From: Acidobacteriota bacterium | GTDB taxonomy: Bacteria; Acidobacteriota; Vicinamibacteria; Vicinamibacterales; SCN-69-37 | Length of the DNA: 50,517 bases | Assembly: GCA_009694745.1 (NCBI GenBank) | Contig: SHUF01000016.1 | Span: forward strand, 1 to 50,517 | Reading direction: 5' to 3' | Shown: positions 32,972 to 41,231 of the stretch, in pieces | Numbering within the stretch: the stretch's first letter is position 1 | Layout of the letters: every line of letters starts with the position of its first letter | Translations under genes and position numbers: made by a program | Notes under the pieces: model-generated | The model's database searches: none | What the model was told of the DNA's origin: nothing | What the model saw: only the letters and a program-made list of their open reading frames with translations

Positions 32972-33964
32972 ATGGCATACACCAGACGAGAATTCACAAA
33001 GCTGGCCCTGACGGCCGCACCGGCGGTTGGATTAATCGGCGAACCCATTTCTGGAGCGTGGCTCGGCCAGAGTCGGCCGAACTCCCTGATCAACGGCGTC
33101 CAGATCGGCGCCATTACCTACAGCTTCCGGAGCCTGCCCGACCAGAGTGCCGAGGCCACGCTGCAGTACGTGATTGAGTCAGGCATCAGCGCAATCGAGT
33201 TGATGGATGGGCCGGCTGAGACCTACGCCGGACGCCCGTCCACCGGACGAGGTGGCGGCCGCGGCGGACGAGGCGCGCAGTTGACGCCCGAGCAGGTGGC
33301 CGAACAGCGCGCGGCGCAGCTGGCGGCTCAGGCCGCGGTGAAGGCGTGGCGGATGTCGGTCTCGATGGACAAGTACAAGGCGCTGCGCAAAATGTATAAC
33401 GACGCCGGCGTCTCGATCTACGCGGTGAAGATCCTGAGCCCGAACATGTCGGACGAGGAGTTCGAGTACGTGTTCAACGTGGCCGAGGCCCTGGGATGCA
33501 CGCACACCACGCTCGAGTTGCCCACCGACGAGGCGCAGCTCAAGCGCATCGGCGACTTCGCGATGAAGCGCAAAATCTACGCGGCGTATCACACACACCT
33601 GCAGGGCTCGATGACAGCGTTCGATCAGGCCTTCGCCCTCTCGCCCGGCAACATGGCGAATGTCGATCTGGGGCATTACGTGGCGGCCGGCAACATCGGC
33701 GGAACACCGATCGAATTCCTGGAGAAACACCACGCCCGGATCTCCAGCGTGCACATCAAGGACCGGAAGTCCAAGGCCAACGGCGGCGAGAACGTACCGT
33801 GGGGCACGGGAGATACGCCGATCAAGGACATCCTGCAGACGATGAAGGCGCGCGCGTGGAAGTTTCCAGCGACCCTCGAACTCGAGTATCGAATCCCGGA
33901 AGGATCCGACCCGGTCGCCGAAACGAAGAAGTGCGTGCAGTATTGCGCTGACGCGCTGAAATAG
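32972..33964 (+). CDS. Tat-exported sugar-phosphate isomerase/epimerase-like TIM-barrel protein
   Basis: This 330-residue protein has a twin-arginine signal (YTRREFTKLALTAAPAVG) and an AP-endonuclease-2/xylose-isomerase-like TIM barrel. Barrel elements are YVIESGISAIELMDG, ALGCTHTTLELPTD, the metal-site-like AAYHTHLQG, NVDLGHYVAAG, SSVHIKDRKS and TLELEYRIPEG. Such exported proteins are common in Acidobacteriota and probably act on sugars; the substrate is unknown. A Gly/Arg-rich loop (TGRGGGRGGRGAQ) interrupts the barrel near residue 95. Its stop lies 6 nt from that of the convergent LLM gene. Confidence 0.88.
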   Translation: MAYTRREFTKLALTAAPAVGLIGEPISGAWLGQSRPNSLINGVQIGAITYSFRSLPDQSAEATLQYVIESGISAIELMDGPAETYAGRPSTGRGGGRGGRGAQLTPEQVAEQRAAQLAAQAAVKAWRMSVSMDKYKALRKMYNDAGVSIYAVKILSPNMSDEEFEYVFNVAEALGCTHTTLELPTDEAQLKRIGDFAMKRKIYAAYHTHLQGSMTAFDQAFALSPGNMANVDLGHYVAAGNIGGTPIEFLEKHHARISSVHIKDRKSKANGGENVPWGTGDTPIKDILQTMKARAWKFPATLELEYRIPEGSDPVAETKKCVQYCADALK

Positions 33965-33970
33965 CCCGGA

Positions 33971-34966
33971 CTAGCCCGCGAGCCGATCGCGCACCAGTGG
34001 CGCCACTTTGGTGCCGTAGAGTTCGATGCTGGCCATAGCCTGCGCGTGCGGCAGCGTGCCGGCGCTGTATTTCATGTCGAAGCGCGCAAGGCCCAGCGAT
34101 TGGATGGTGCGGGCGATCTTGGCTGCCACCGTCTCTGGTGAGCCGACACACAATGCGCCATCCGGCCCCGCCTCGCGTTTGAAGTTCGCACGCGCCACCG
34201 GAGGCCAGCCGCGCTCGGCGCCGATGCGCGTCATCATCGCCTTGTAGTGCGGCCACAACTCTTCTGTCGCCTGCTCGTCCGTGGCGGCGATGTGTCCCGG
34301 AGAGTGCACGGCCACCGGCTGGGTCGGCTTCCCGAACTTCGCCAGTGACTGGTGATACAGATCCACGAACGGGCGGAATCGCTCGGCGCTGCCACCGATG
34401 ATGGCCAGCGTCAGCGGCAGACCGTGGCGTGCCGCCCTCACCACGGATTCAGGGCTGCCACCCACTCCCACCCACGTGCGCAGGGTGCCCGTTTCGATCG
34501 GCGGGTAGATCAGTGGCGCCCCCTTCAGCAGACCGGCGAAGCGCGCCAGCTTCGATTCGAAGAGTGCCTCGTACTGCGAGAGGTCGTAGCCAAACAGCGA
34601 ATATGACTCAGTGAAGGATCCACGTCCGAGGATGACTTCCGCGCGGCCGTTGGACAGCGCGTTGAGTGTGGAGAACCTCTGGAACACACGCACGGGATCG
34701 TCAGTGCTGAGCACCGTCACGGCCGAACCCAGCGTCATCTTCGTCGTCTTCCCGGCAATCGCCGCCAGCACCACCTCGGGCGCTGACACCGCAAAGTCCG
34801 CTCGGTGGTGCTCACCCACGCCAAAGCAGTCTACCCCGACGGATTCGGCGAGCACCGCCTCTTCCACGACATTGCGGAGGGCCTGCGCCTGTGAGACTAG
34901 CGATCCATCAGGAGAGACCGTGACGTCGCCGAAGGTATCAAGACCGAGTTCGATTGCTTGAGACAT
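33971..34966 (-). CDS. LLM-class flavin-dependent oxidoreductase
   Basis: This 331-residue protein has the bacterial-luciferase-like fold: DCFGVGEHHRADFAVSAPE near the N-terminus, LGSAVTVLSTDDPVRVFQ, GRAEVILGRGSFTESY, and GVGGSPESVVRAARHGLPL in the FMN-binding region. It is a flavin monooxygenase or reductase using reduced FMN or F420; the substrate is unknown. It is cytoplasmic, transcribed alone and convergent with the TIM-barrel gene. The upstream gap carries a repeat and a hairpin. Confidence 0.92.
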   Translation of the reverse strand: MSQAIELGLDTFGDVTVSPDGSLVSQAQALRNVVEEAVLAESVGVDCFGVGEHHRADFAVSAPEVVLAAIAGKTTKMTLGSAVTVLSTDDPVRVFQRFSTLNALSNGRAEVILGRGSFTESYSLFGYDLSQYEALFESKLARFAGLLKGAPLIYPPIETGTLRTWVGVGGSPESVVRAARHGLPLTLAIIGGSAERFRPFVDLYHQSLAKFGKPTQPVAVHSPGHIAATDEQATEELWPHYKAMMTRIGAERGWPPVARANFKREAGPDGALCVGSPETVAAKIARTIQSLGLARFDMKYSAGTLPHAQAMASIELYGTKVAPLVRDRLAG

Positions 34967-34994
34967 GACATCTCAGAATATCCCGGGGGCGTTC

Positions 34995-35024
34995 GGCACG
35001 GGCTAAAGCCCATACCCTCCGTAC
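34995..35024 (-). repeat. Inverted intergenic repeat, copy 1
   Basis: On the minus strand this reads GTACGGAGGGTATGGGCTTT and then AGCCCGTGCC. It contains the small hairpin GGGCTTTAGCCC. It matches the element at 37383-37411 in inverted orientation with one substitution and one indel. The S9 peptidase gene lies between the two copies. Confidence 0.75.
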
Positions 35025-35067
35025 TTACGGCCATGCCCTTTGAGACCTGACCCAAAGCACTTCGGAG

Positions 35068-35089
35068 GTCCCGGGCTTCAGCCCGGGAC
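35068..35089 (-). terminator. Hairpin after the S9 peptidase gene
   Basis: A perfect 10-bp stem GTCCCGGGCT / AGCCCGGGAC with a 2-nt spacer lies 19 nt downstream of the S9 stop. There is no T-tract, so it is a REP-like or 3'-stabilising hairpin, or a weak terminator. Confidence 0.5.
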
Positions 35090-35107
35090 GCTCAGCTCCG
35101 GCTGACT

Positions 35108-37294
35108 TCATCGGCGGCGAATCACCTCAAACACTCCTCGGTCCAGCAGCCGACCGTCCGCGCCATACGCAGACCCACTCCACGGCAGATCGACATCGAC
35201 CACCCCACCCGCGCCCCCAGGCTTCGGAGTTGCAGGCGCATCCACCACAGGCAGGCCGTCCTTGCAGCCTTCCGTCGTAGACGGCAGGCCCACGGCCGCC
35301 GTGAACGCGCACACGTACCGTCGATTGCGGTCAATCGCCAGCCGCGTCTCCGTGATGCCGTGGCCCTGACGGGGATACCGCACGTACGTCACGTCCTTGC
35401 CGAGGTCCTTCAGCGCCTTGTAGAACTCGTCGGCCTGGGTCGGTGGCACACGCGCGTCGTCAGCCCCGTGCATGATGAGCATTTTCGACTTCACATTCTT
35501 CACGTGGCGAATGGGCGAGAGCTTGTCGTAGAGCCCCTGGTTGTCCCACGGCGTGCCGAAGAACCATCCGAGATACGCCGGGATATCCGTCGTCGAATAC
35601 ATCGAATAGAGATTGGTCAATCCGGCTCCTGGCGAGATGAGCTTGAACCGGTCTGTTTGGGTGGACATCCAGAACGTCATGTAGCCGCCGTAGCTCCAGC
35701 CGTACGCCACCATCCGATTCGGGTCGGCCCAGCCCTGAGCAATGACGTAGTCCACGCCCTTCATGATGTCGTCGTAGTCACCGATGCCCCAGGTGTTCTG
35801 GTTGGCGTTCACATGTTTCTGGCCATAGCCCGTGCTGCCGCGGAAATTCACCTGCAGGACCAGGAAGCCATTGGCGGCCAGTACCTGGTTAAACGAACTG
35901 AACCCCTCAGTAGACGCCCCGCTTGGTCCTCCATGCGGGTTGACGATGAGCGGATACCGAGTGCCGGCCTGATACCCGACCGGCCGCGTCAGTACGCCTT
36001 CGATGGCGCCCCCGTCGGAGTTGGTCCATTTGATGGTCTCGACTTGACCGAGTTGGACCTGCTCACTCGCGATCCATGGATTGGCATTCGTCAACCGCAC
36101 AGGCGCGCCATACCCGGCGCCCTGCCGTCGCACGGCCCACAAATCGCCAGACGACGTGCCGGCGCTGTGAGAGAAGAGCCATGTGTTGTTGTCGTGCGAG
36201 AGCTCAAACGCGCCACTCACGCCGGCCATCGGCGCGCGCGTGGTGGAGAGTTCTCCGGTCGCCACATCCACACCGAAGAGCTCCGTCCGTGTTCCCTTCC
36301 CTGTGGACCAAAAGACAAGTTTCCCATCGCGCGACCAGATGGGCGCGCCAAAATCGAGGTCGAAATCCTTCAGCAGCACTTTCGGCGCGCCACCGGCCAC
36401 TGGGAACAGGTGCAGCTTGTCGTACCACTGCGTATTCCCCGACTGCGGCTTGGAGGCCACCGCCAGAATGGAGCCGTCGGGCGACCATCGCGGGCTGGTA
36501 TCAGGCCCGGCATTCTCGAAGAACTTGCGGGGCGTGCCACCCAACTCCACCATCCACACGTCCGACCACGCCGCATCGTCCACCTTGGTGTTGGAACGCG
36601 TGACATAGGCAACCCTCTTTGAGTCTGGTGACCACTGCGGGTCGCTCACCACGAACTGACCTTCGGTCAGCCGCTTCTCAGTTCCGCCTGCGATATCAAA
36701 CGTCCAGAGGTGCGACCACCGGAACGTCTCATCCACCACCACCGCGTCGTCTCGATCGCGGCGCCGACGACGGTCTTCGGCAGAGAGGGGATCCTGCGCG
36801 GTGAGGAGCAACGTCTTGCCGTCGGGCGAAATCGAGAACGAGGCGACGCCACCGGGATGTTTGGTGGCCGCCCAGGCTTCCCCGCCATCGATGTGCATGA
36901 AGAACACCTGGCTGCCGCCGCCATCGCTGTCGGCGGTAGCCGGCGCCGCGCCGCGCGACGAGAGGAACGCAATCTTGTCGCCGGCCGGGAACCACGCGGG
37001 CGCTGTGGTGTTCGCGTCGCCGAATGTCAGTTGCCGCGCGCCGGTGCCGTCGATCTTCACGCGCCACAGATGGGTCTTTGTCCGCCACTGCGCATCATCC
37101 CAGTCGCGCACGGTGCGGGTGTAGAGCACCCATTGGTCGTCGGGCGAAATCGCCGTGCCGCCCACGTTGACGAAGTTCTGTGTGTCGCGCACGGTCATCA
37201 GGCGCTGGCGCGCGGCGGCGCCCTGCGCGTGCGCGAACACGCTGCCAACGAACACCGTGCCAAAAATCAGCGCAATCTTGTGAAATCGGGTCAT
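35108..37294 (-). CDS. Exported S9 prolyl-oligopeptidase/acylaminoacyl-peptidase-like enzyme
   Basis: This 728-residue protein has a signal peptide (about residues 1-24), a seven-bladed TolB-like propeller (about 35-430; ISPDDQWVLYTR, APAWFPAGDKIAF, FSISPDGKTLLL, PRWSPDGSILAV) and a C-terminal alpha/beta-hydrolase. The triad is Ser534 in GWSYGGYM, the Asp pair in HGADDARVP, and His in RQGHGITE. It should cleave short peptides after export. A strong Shine-Dalgarno (GGGAGG) precedes the ATG. It stands alone between inverted repeat copies and ends before a hairpin. Confidence 0.94.
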   Translation of the reverse strand: MTRFHKIALIFGTVFVGSVFAHAQGAAARQRLMTVRDTQNFVNVGGTAISPDDQWVLYTRTVRDWDDAQWRTKTHLWRVKIDGTGARQLTFGDANTTAPAWFPAGDKIAFLSSRGAAPATADSDGGGSQVFFMHIDGGEAWAATKHPGGVASFSISPDGKTLLLTAQDPLSAEDRRRRRDRDDAVVVDETFRWSHLWTFDIAGGTEKRLTEGQFVVSDPQWSPDSKRVAYVTRSNTKVDDAAWSDVWMVELGGTPRKFFENAGPDTSPRWSPDGSILAVASKPQSGNTQWYDKLHLFPVAGGAPKVLLKDFDLDFGAPIWSRDGKLVFWSTGKGTRTELFGVDVATGELSTTRAPMAGVSGAFELSHDNNTWLFSHSAGTSSGDLWAVRRQGAGYGAPVRLTNANPWIASEQVQLGQVETIKWTNSDGGAIEGVLTRPVGYQAGTRYPLIVNPHGGPSGASTEGFSSFNQVLAANGFLVLQVNFRGSTGYGQKHVNANQNTWGIGDYDDIMKGVDYVIAQGWADPNRMVAYGWSYGGYMTFWMSTQTDRFKLISPGAGLTNLYSMYSTTDIPAYLGWFFGTPWDNQGLYDKLSPIRHVKNVKSKMLIMHGADDARVPPTQADEFYKALKDLGKDVTYVRYPRQGHGITETRLAIDRNRRYVCAFTAAVGLPSTTEGCKDGLPVVDAPATPKPGGAGGVVDVDLPWSGSAYGADGRLLDRGVFEVIRRR

Positions 37295-37382
37295 CGGAGT
37301 GCCTCCCAGGATGTGGACCGAGGGGCATTCTACTCTGCTCCGCCAGAAGACCAGGGACCGATCACCCGGCCGAGCGATGGCA

Positions 37383-37411
37383 GTACGGAGGGCATGGGCT
37401 TTGCCCGTGCC
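37383..37411 (+). repeat. Inverted intergenic repeat, copy 2
   Basis: It reads GTACGGAGGGCATGGGCTTT and then GCCCGTGCC, with an internal hairpin GGCATGGGC / GCCCGTGCC. It is the partner of 34995-35024. The gap 37295-37498 holds this element and the start region of the proline-rich gene, nothing else recognisable. Confidence 0.75.
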
Positions 37412-37498
37412 TTCGAATTCACACTCTGGCTACGGATGCCTGTCACCAACAGCACAGCGAATGCGGCCCGGAGTTGATATTTCTCTTCAGGAGGCCCC

Positions 37499-37678
37499 AT
37501 GTTGCACGCCACGAACTCTCCGATTCCGCCGATACTCCCGGATCCGCTGGACCCGCCCGTGCCTCCGATCACTGTTCATCGTGATCCGGACGTGCCACCC
37601 GAACCCGAGGGCGATCCCCCACCCACGATTCCACCTCTGAAGGCGCCGCTTGACCCACGGGCACACTCGCTGGCCTGA
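37499..37678 (+). CDS. Proline-rich 59-residue microprotein
   Basis: ATG at 37499 has a near-perfect Shine-Dalgarno (AGGAGG, 4 nt before it) and opens a 59-codon frame ending in TGA at 37676. About a third of the residues are Pro, with clusters such as SPIPPILPDPLDPPVPP, a central TVHRDPDVPPEPEGDPPP and TIPPLKAP. No signal peptide or TM segment is present, and the protein is probably disordered. Several PPI/PPP stretches would need EF-P for efficient translation. The small membrane protein gene begins 40 nt downstream on the same strand. I do not recognise the family with certainty. Confidence 0.7.
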   Translation: MLHATNSPIPPILPDPLDPPVPPITVHRDPDVPPEPEGDPPPTIPPLKAPLDPRAHSLA

Positions 37679-37718
37679 CGCAGATGCCCCCTCAGGCGAA
37701 CACGCGTGGCCGCAACTG

Positions 37719-38099
37719 GTGTGGCTCTTTACATTGGCACTGCCGGTGGCCACAGTGACGTGGACGGTCACGCATGAAGAGATCCTGCAAGAGGCGCGCG
37801 AATATTGCATCGCGCACACACAGCGCGGCAGCATCATCCGGCGGAAGTTCTTCTACGGCTTGACGTGCGAGTATTGCTTCAGCCATTACGTGACGGCGGT
37901 TTTCTTATGGCTGACGAGCTACCGCCTCCTGCTGGACGACTGGCGCGGCTACGTCATCGCCTTCTTCGCGTTGACCGCGATCGCGAACGTCTTTATCAGC
38001 CTGTTCGCGCGCGTGCGGGTGGACCTCAAGTCTGAACGACTGGACATCGCCGTCAAGGAAGAAGCCATCGCGAGCAGCGAGGGGACGAAGGGCTCGTGA
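37719..38099 (+). CDS. Small conserved membrane protein of unknown function
   Basis: GTG at 37719 is the preferred start because it begins the first membrane helix (VWLFTLALPVATVTWTV); an in-frame TTG at 37650 would overlap the microprotein gene. The 126-residue product has three predicted TM helices (about 1-17, 60-76, 84-102), a conserved-looking THEEILQEAREYC segment, a FFYGLTCEYCFSHYVTA motif whose Cys pair (CEYC) could bind metal or form a disulfide, and a C-terminal cytoplasmic tail (ARVRVDLKSERLDIAVKEEA). Similar short proteins with CEYCFSHYVTA exist in other bacteria without known function. It is probably co-transcribed with the proline-rich gene. Confidence 0.75.
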   Translation: MWLFTLALPVATVTWTVTHEEILQEAREYCIAHTQRGSIIRRKFFYGLTCEYCFSHYVTAVFLWLTSYRLLLDDWRGYVIAFFALTAIANVFISLFARVRVDLKSERLDIAVKEEAIASSEGTKGS

Positions 38100-38117
38100 T
38101 GAGCTGACAGTCGCGGG

Positions 38118-40208
38118 TCATCGCACCGGCGCCCCAAAGAACGAGGCATCCGTTGGCGTAGAGATGCCGACGTGCTCGAGCATGATCGTGCCGGCCTCGG
38201 TCTTGTCAAACAGCAGCCGGATGGTGGCGATCTGGCGCGGATCAAATGCGGATGACGCTCGGGCGAAGTCCGCGATCGGCATGACAAAGGTCTGCGGAAT
38301 CATTTCGAAGATCGTGCTGAAGCGCTGCGCGTCGCGGCCTTCGCGCCTATAGATGCGCGAGTCCAGTGGCTTGCGCGCGATGCCGAACTGACTGAGCGGA
38401 AGCCGGGCGACGTGGCCGGCCGTGTCCACAAGTTCAACGGTGAGATCCACCGGCGTCTGATCCGGCTCAGGCGTGGGGCGCTTCGGTTCCCTGGGTTTGG
38501 GCGGCGGCTTCACGGCCGGCTTCTTCACGGCGGGCTTCTCGCCGGGCTTCTCTTCGGGCTCTTCCTTCTTGTTCGGGTCCTTCGGCAACGGGCGCGGCCC
38601 GGGCTTCGTATTGGTGGCCGCCAGTGACAGGTACAGCGCGCTCCGGTCGCTCACGCCCCAGGCACTTCGCACGCTGTCGGGCACAGACACCGTGAACGAC
38701 GCTGGAGGGGCCGGCGCGCCTTTCGCGTCCGACCACTGGGGCACCGGCTTCTTCAGTCTTCGCGCCTTGACAGACAACGTCGCGTATTCGATGGCGTGCG
38801 CATCTTTGGCCTTGTCATCCGCCGGAAAGTAGTTGTTCCAGCCGATCGTGACCGCGTTGTGATTCTGGTTGTCGCCACCCCGGCCGCGGAACGGCAGGGC
38901 CTCTTCCTTCCACGCCGACAAATGTTCGCCCGAGAGGACCACCCCCGGCAGCGATCCGGTCGTCAGGTCCACATCTTTGTCGAAAGACGCAAGGGTCTTG
39001 AAACCGTTTTCCTGGAACTTGGTCGTGTAGAGCGTCTTAGGCAGCCACGTGCCAATCGTGCGATGGTCGCGGAACATCGGCACGTAGTCGCGCTTCTGAT
39101 GCAGCGTGGCCTCGAGGAATCCCGAGATGAACACCTTGCCCATCTGACGCTGGGCGTCGCCATCGATGAGCGTCCGCAGGTCGAGCGACCGGCCGCTGCG
39201 CGGGCCGTTGTCTTTGTTCTGCCACACGGTGTTCCATTGCCCGTGGTTGGCGCGATACATGAAGACCATGGACTTGAACCACGGCTGGCCATCCGTGAAT
39301 TGCAAACGTTCGTACTGTCTCGCACCCACCACCGTCGATACGTCACCGTCGTGTGACCCGTGGATGATCAGGTAGTTCACGTTTTCGAGCGGCGTGAACA
39401 CGCTCGACGGCTTGTACTGCCCGTCCACAGGCGCAATGGCCACAACGGCCCTAATGTCGAAGTTGAACTTGAACTCCTGCTTGAAGTCGTCCGGGTAGTA
39501 CTTCAACCGGTTAAAGGCCGCTGCAGTGGCCGCGGCTTCCCCACCGCGCGAATGCCCCATCAGCGCGATCTGGCTCATGTCCACACGCCCGAAGAACGGT
39601 CCGTCAGCGGTCTCGTTAAGGGTCTTCCAGACTTCCAGGTGTTTCAGCAGCAGCCACGCGCGACCGTCGTTCTCTGCGCTCAGGCCATTGATGAAGTTCT
39701 CATCCACCGACACCATGATGAATCCGCGCGACGCCAGCAACTCTCCCAGGTATCCGTACCCGGGATCCGAAAACTCCTGGTAGTTGTGATTGCCATGAAC
39801 GATGAGCGCCAGGGGAAAAGGCCCCGGGCCCTCGGGATACCAGACGCGCCCGTTGAGGGGCGCCTTCTTCAAGTCGAAGCCGAAAAACTTCAAGCGCTGT
39901 TTGGCGGCGGCCCCCGTCACGGTGGCAAACGGCGTCACGTCCACGGTTTTGGTCTTGATCGCAACACCAGTGCGGAACTCCTCGCGCTGTTTGTCGGTGC
40001 CGGAACCGTAGAATAGCGTTTTGACGATGAATGGCCCCCTGTCGGCGGGGTTCGCCGCCGTGATCGTCTGCTTCGACAGGACCTCAGCTGAATCGTCCTT
40101 CATGAACTTCAGGGCCTGCGTGCACCCCGCAGCGGCCACGCCGGCCGCCAGCAACAATACAAGCGCGTGCCCGCCGTAGCGCGCAGCGCGAAGGTGGGTC
40201 ATCGCCAT
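38118..40208 (-). CDS. Alpha/beta-hydrolase-fold lipoprotein
   Basis: This 696-residue protein has a lipoprotein signal with a lipobox at VAAAGC (Cys about 29). An alpha/beta-hydrolase region shows LALIVHGNH (oxyanion area), GELLASRGFIMVSVDENF, the nucleophile elbow ALMGHSRGGEAA, and YLIIHGSHDGDV carrying the probable acid. The substrate is unknown. A Lys/Pro/Glu-rich linker (KKEEPEEKPGEKPAVKKPA) leads to a C-terminal beta-domain. ATG 40208, or 40202, which overlaps the PorV-like gene stop as ATGA. It is the last gene of the DUF885-PorV-hydrolase operon. Confidence 0.85.
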   Translation of the reverse strand: MAMTHLRAARYGGHALVLLLAAGVAAAGCTQALKFMKDDSAEVLSKQTITAANPADRGPFIVKTLFYGSGTDKQREEFRTGVAIKTKTVDVTPFATVTGAAAKQRLKFFGFDLKKAPLNGRVWYPEGPGPFPLALIVHGNHNYQEFSDPGYGYLGELLASRGFIMVSVDENFINGLSAENDGRAWLLLKHLEVWKTLNETADGPFFGRVDMSQIALMGHSRGGEAAATAAAFNRLKYYPDDFKQEFKFNFDIRAVVAIAPVDGQYKPSSVFTPLENVNYLIIHGSHDGDVSTVVGARQYERLQFTDGQPWFKSMVFMYRANHGQWNTVWQNKDNGPRSGRSLDLRTLIDGDAQRQMGKVFISGFLEATLHQKRDYVPMFRDHRTIGTWLPKTLYTTKFQENGFKTLASFDKDVDLTTGSLPGVVLSGEHLSAWKEEALPFRGRGGDNQNHNAVTIGWNNYFPADDKAKDAHAIEYATLSVKARRLKKPVPQWSDAKGAPAPPASFTVSVPDSVRSAWGVSDRSALYLSLAATNTKPGPRPLPKDPNKKEEPEEKPGEKPAVKKPAVKPPPKPREPKRPTPEPDQTPVDLTVELVDTAGHVARLPLSQFGIARKPLDSRIYRREGRDAQRFSTIFEMIPQTFVMPIADFARASSAFDPRQIATIRLLFDKTEAGTIMLEHVGISTPTDASFFGAPVR

Positions 40209-41149
40209 CGCAGCGTCACTCCATTCGAAGACCGGCCACTATCAAACAACCGCAGGGCATACTCCACCGTGAGCCGGTCCATCGTGAACGCCGCGCCCAA
40301 CGACACGGGCTTCTCCGCATCCGTCTCGGGCCGCCTGACGCCGGCGCGGAACATCACCGAATACCCCTCGATCCAGCCGTAGCCCAGTTCCACACCGGCC
40401 GCAGGAGCCGTCCACCCCTTCCGGTGGGCCACCTGTGTGAACACGCCGAGGTCAAACGGGCCGGCGCCTCTCACCATGGACCATCCGACCGCCAGTTGCC
40501 GCGGAATGGGCAGCGTGACGCCGCCATCACGCGAGTGCCGGCCGATGTTCTGGAACGCAACCGCCGCCGCGCCGCCGAACAGGTTTCGCGCCACACCCAC
40601 ATCGGCCAGCAGCATGTGCTGATTGATGCGCACCGGATTAAGCACAGTCGGCGCCGGCGATGCGATGTCCGACACGTATTTGGCGGCCGCCCCCACTCGG
40701 AATCCTTTGTAGACGATCGCGCCGCCAACGGTGAAGAGGGCGCTCGTGCCGCTTCGCTCTCCCTCGGCCCGCGTGACATCCGGCGAATACGGATATGCGA
40801 CGGCATCGGCATTGAACCCGACAAGCTGCGCGCCCCACCCAAATGTCGCGGACCATTTTCCGCCGGTGTAGATTGACCCCATCGATACCATCGTGGACGC
40901 TGGTCCGAGGCGCGCCAGGGACACATCAAACCCGGACCGCGCGCCAATCAGCTGCGCCGGGTTGTGGAAGATCACATCCTGGTCGCGCCCGGCCACCCAG
41001 GCGTTGGCCAGTGCTGCCGTGCGGGCACTGGATGGAATGTGCAGCACGAGCGGCCCCGTTGGCGGCGCCTGGGCAAACGCAGGCAGCGCGGTCACCGATG
41101 ACCATCCGAGCGCTGCGGTGATGAAAAGTGCGGAACGGGAAACACGCAT
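40199..41149 (-). CDS. PorV/PorQ-like outer-membrane beta-barrel protein
   Basis: This 316-residue protein has a signal peptide (about residues 1-26, ending AFAQA). Its mature start, LHIPSSARTAALANAWVAGR with VIFHNPAQL, is the signature of the PorV/UPF0164 family of outer-membrane barrels. Alternating beta-strands rich in Gly, Ala and aromatic residues follow, ending in an Arg (GVTLRWR). In Bacteroidetes, PorV acts in type IX secretion, but the wider family has unknown roles and no T9SS gene is seen here. The ATG at 41149 is used because the signal peptide begins here. It lies between the DUF885 gene (82 nt upstream) and the hydrolase (overlap). Confidence 0.82.
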   Translation of the reverse strand: MRVSRSALFITAALGWSSVTALPAFAQAPPTGPLVLHIPSSARTAALANAWVAGRDQDVIFHNPAQLIGARSGFDVSLARLGPASTMVSMGSIYTGGKWSATFGWGAQLVGFNADAVAYPYSPDVTRAEGERSGTSALFTVGGAIVYKGFRVGAAAKYVSDIASPAPTVLNPVRINQHMLLADVGVARNLFGGAAAVAFQNIGRHSRDGGVTLPIPRQLAVGWSMVRGAGPFDLGVFTQVAHRKGWTAPAAGVELGYGWIEGYSVMFRAGVRRPETDAEKPVSLGAAFTMDRLTVEYALRLFDSGRSSNGVTLRWR

Positions 41150-41211
41150 AACGCGAGAGTTTATCCCGAGTGGGCGCGGAAGAGCCGAACAGTGACCGGA
41201 ATCCGACAATT

Positions 41212-41231
41212 GGCGCGGCCAAAGCCACGCC
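41212..41231 (-). terminator. Hairpin after the DUF885 gene
   Basis: Stem GGCGCGGC / GCCACGCC with one mismatch and a 4-nt loop lies directly at the DUF885 stop. With no T-tract it resembles the REP-like hairpins seen elsewhere in the window and may only attenuate transcription into the PorV-like gene. Confidence 0.4.

Noticed and set aside
40199-41149. Type IX secretion component PorV
   Set aside because: The barrel belongs to the wider PorV/UPF0164 family, but no other T9SS gene is in the window, so only the fold is claimed.
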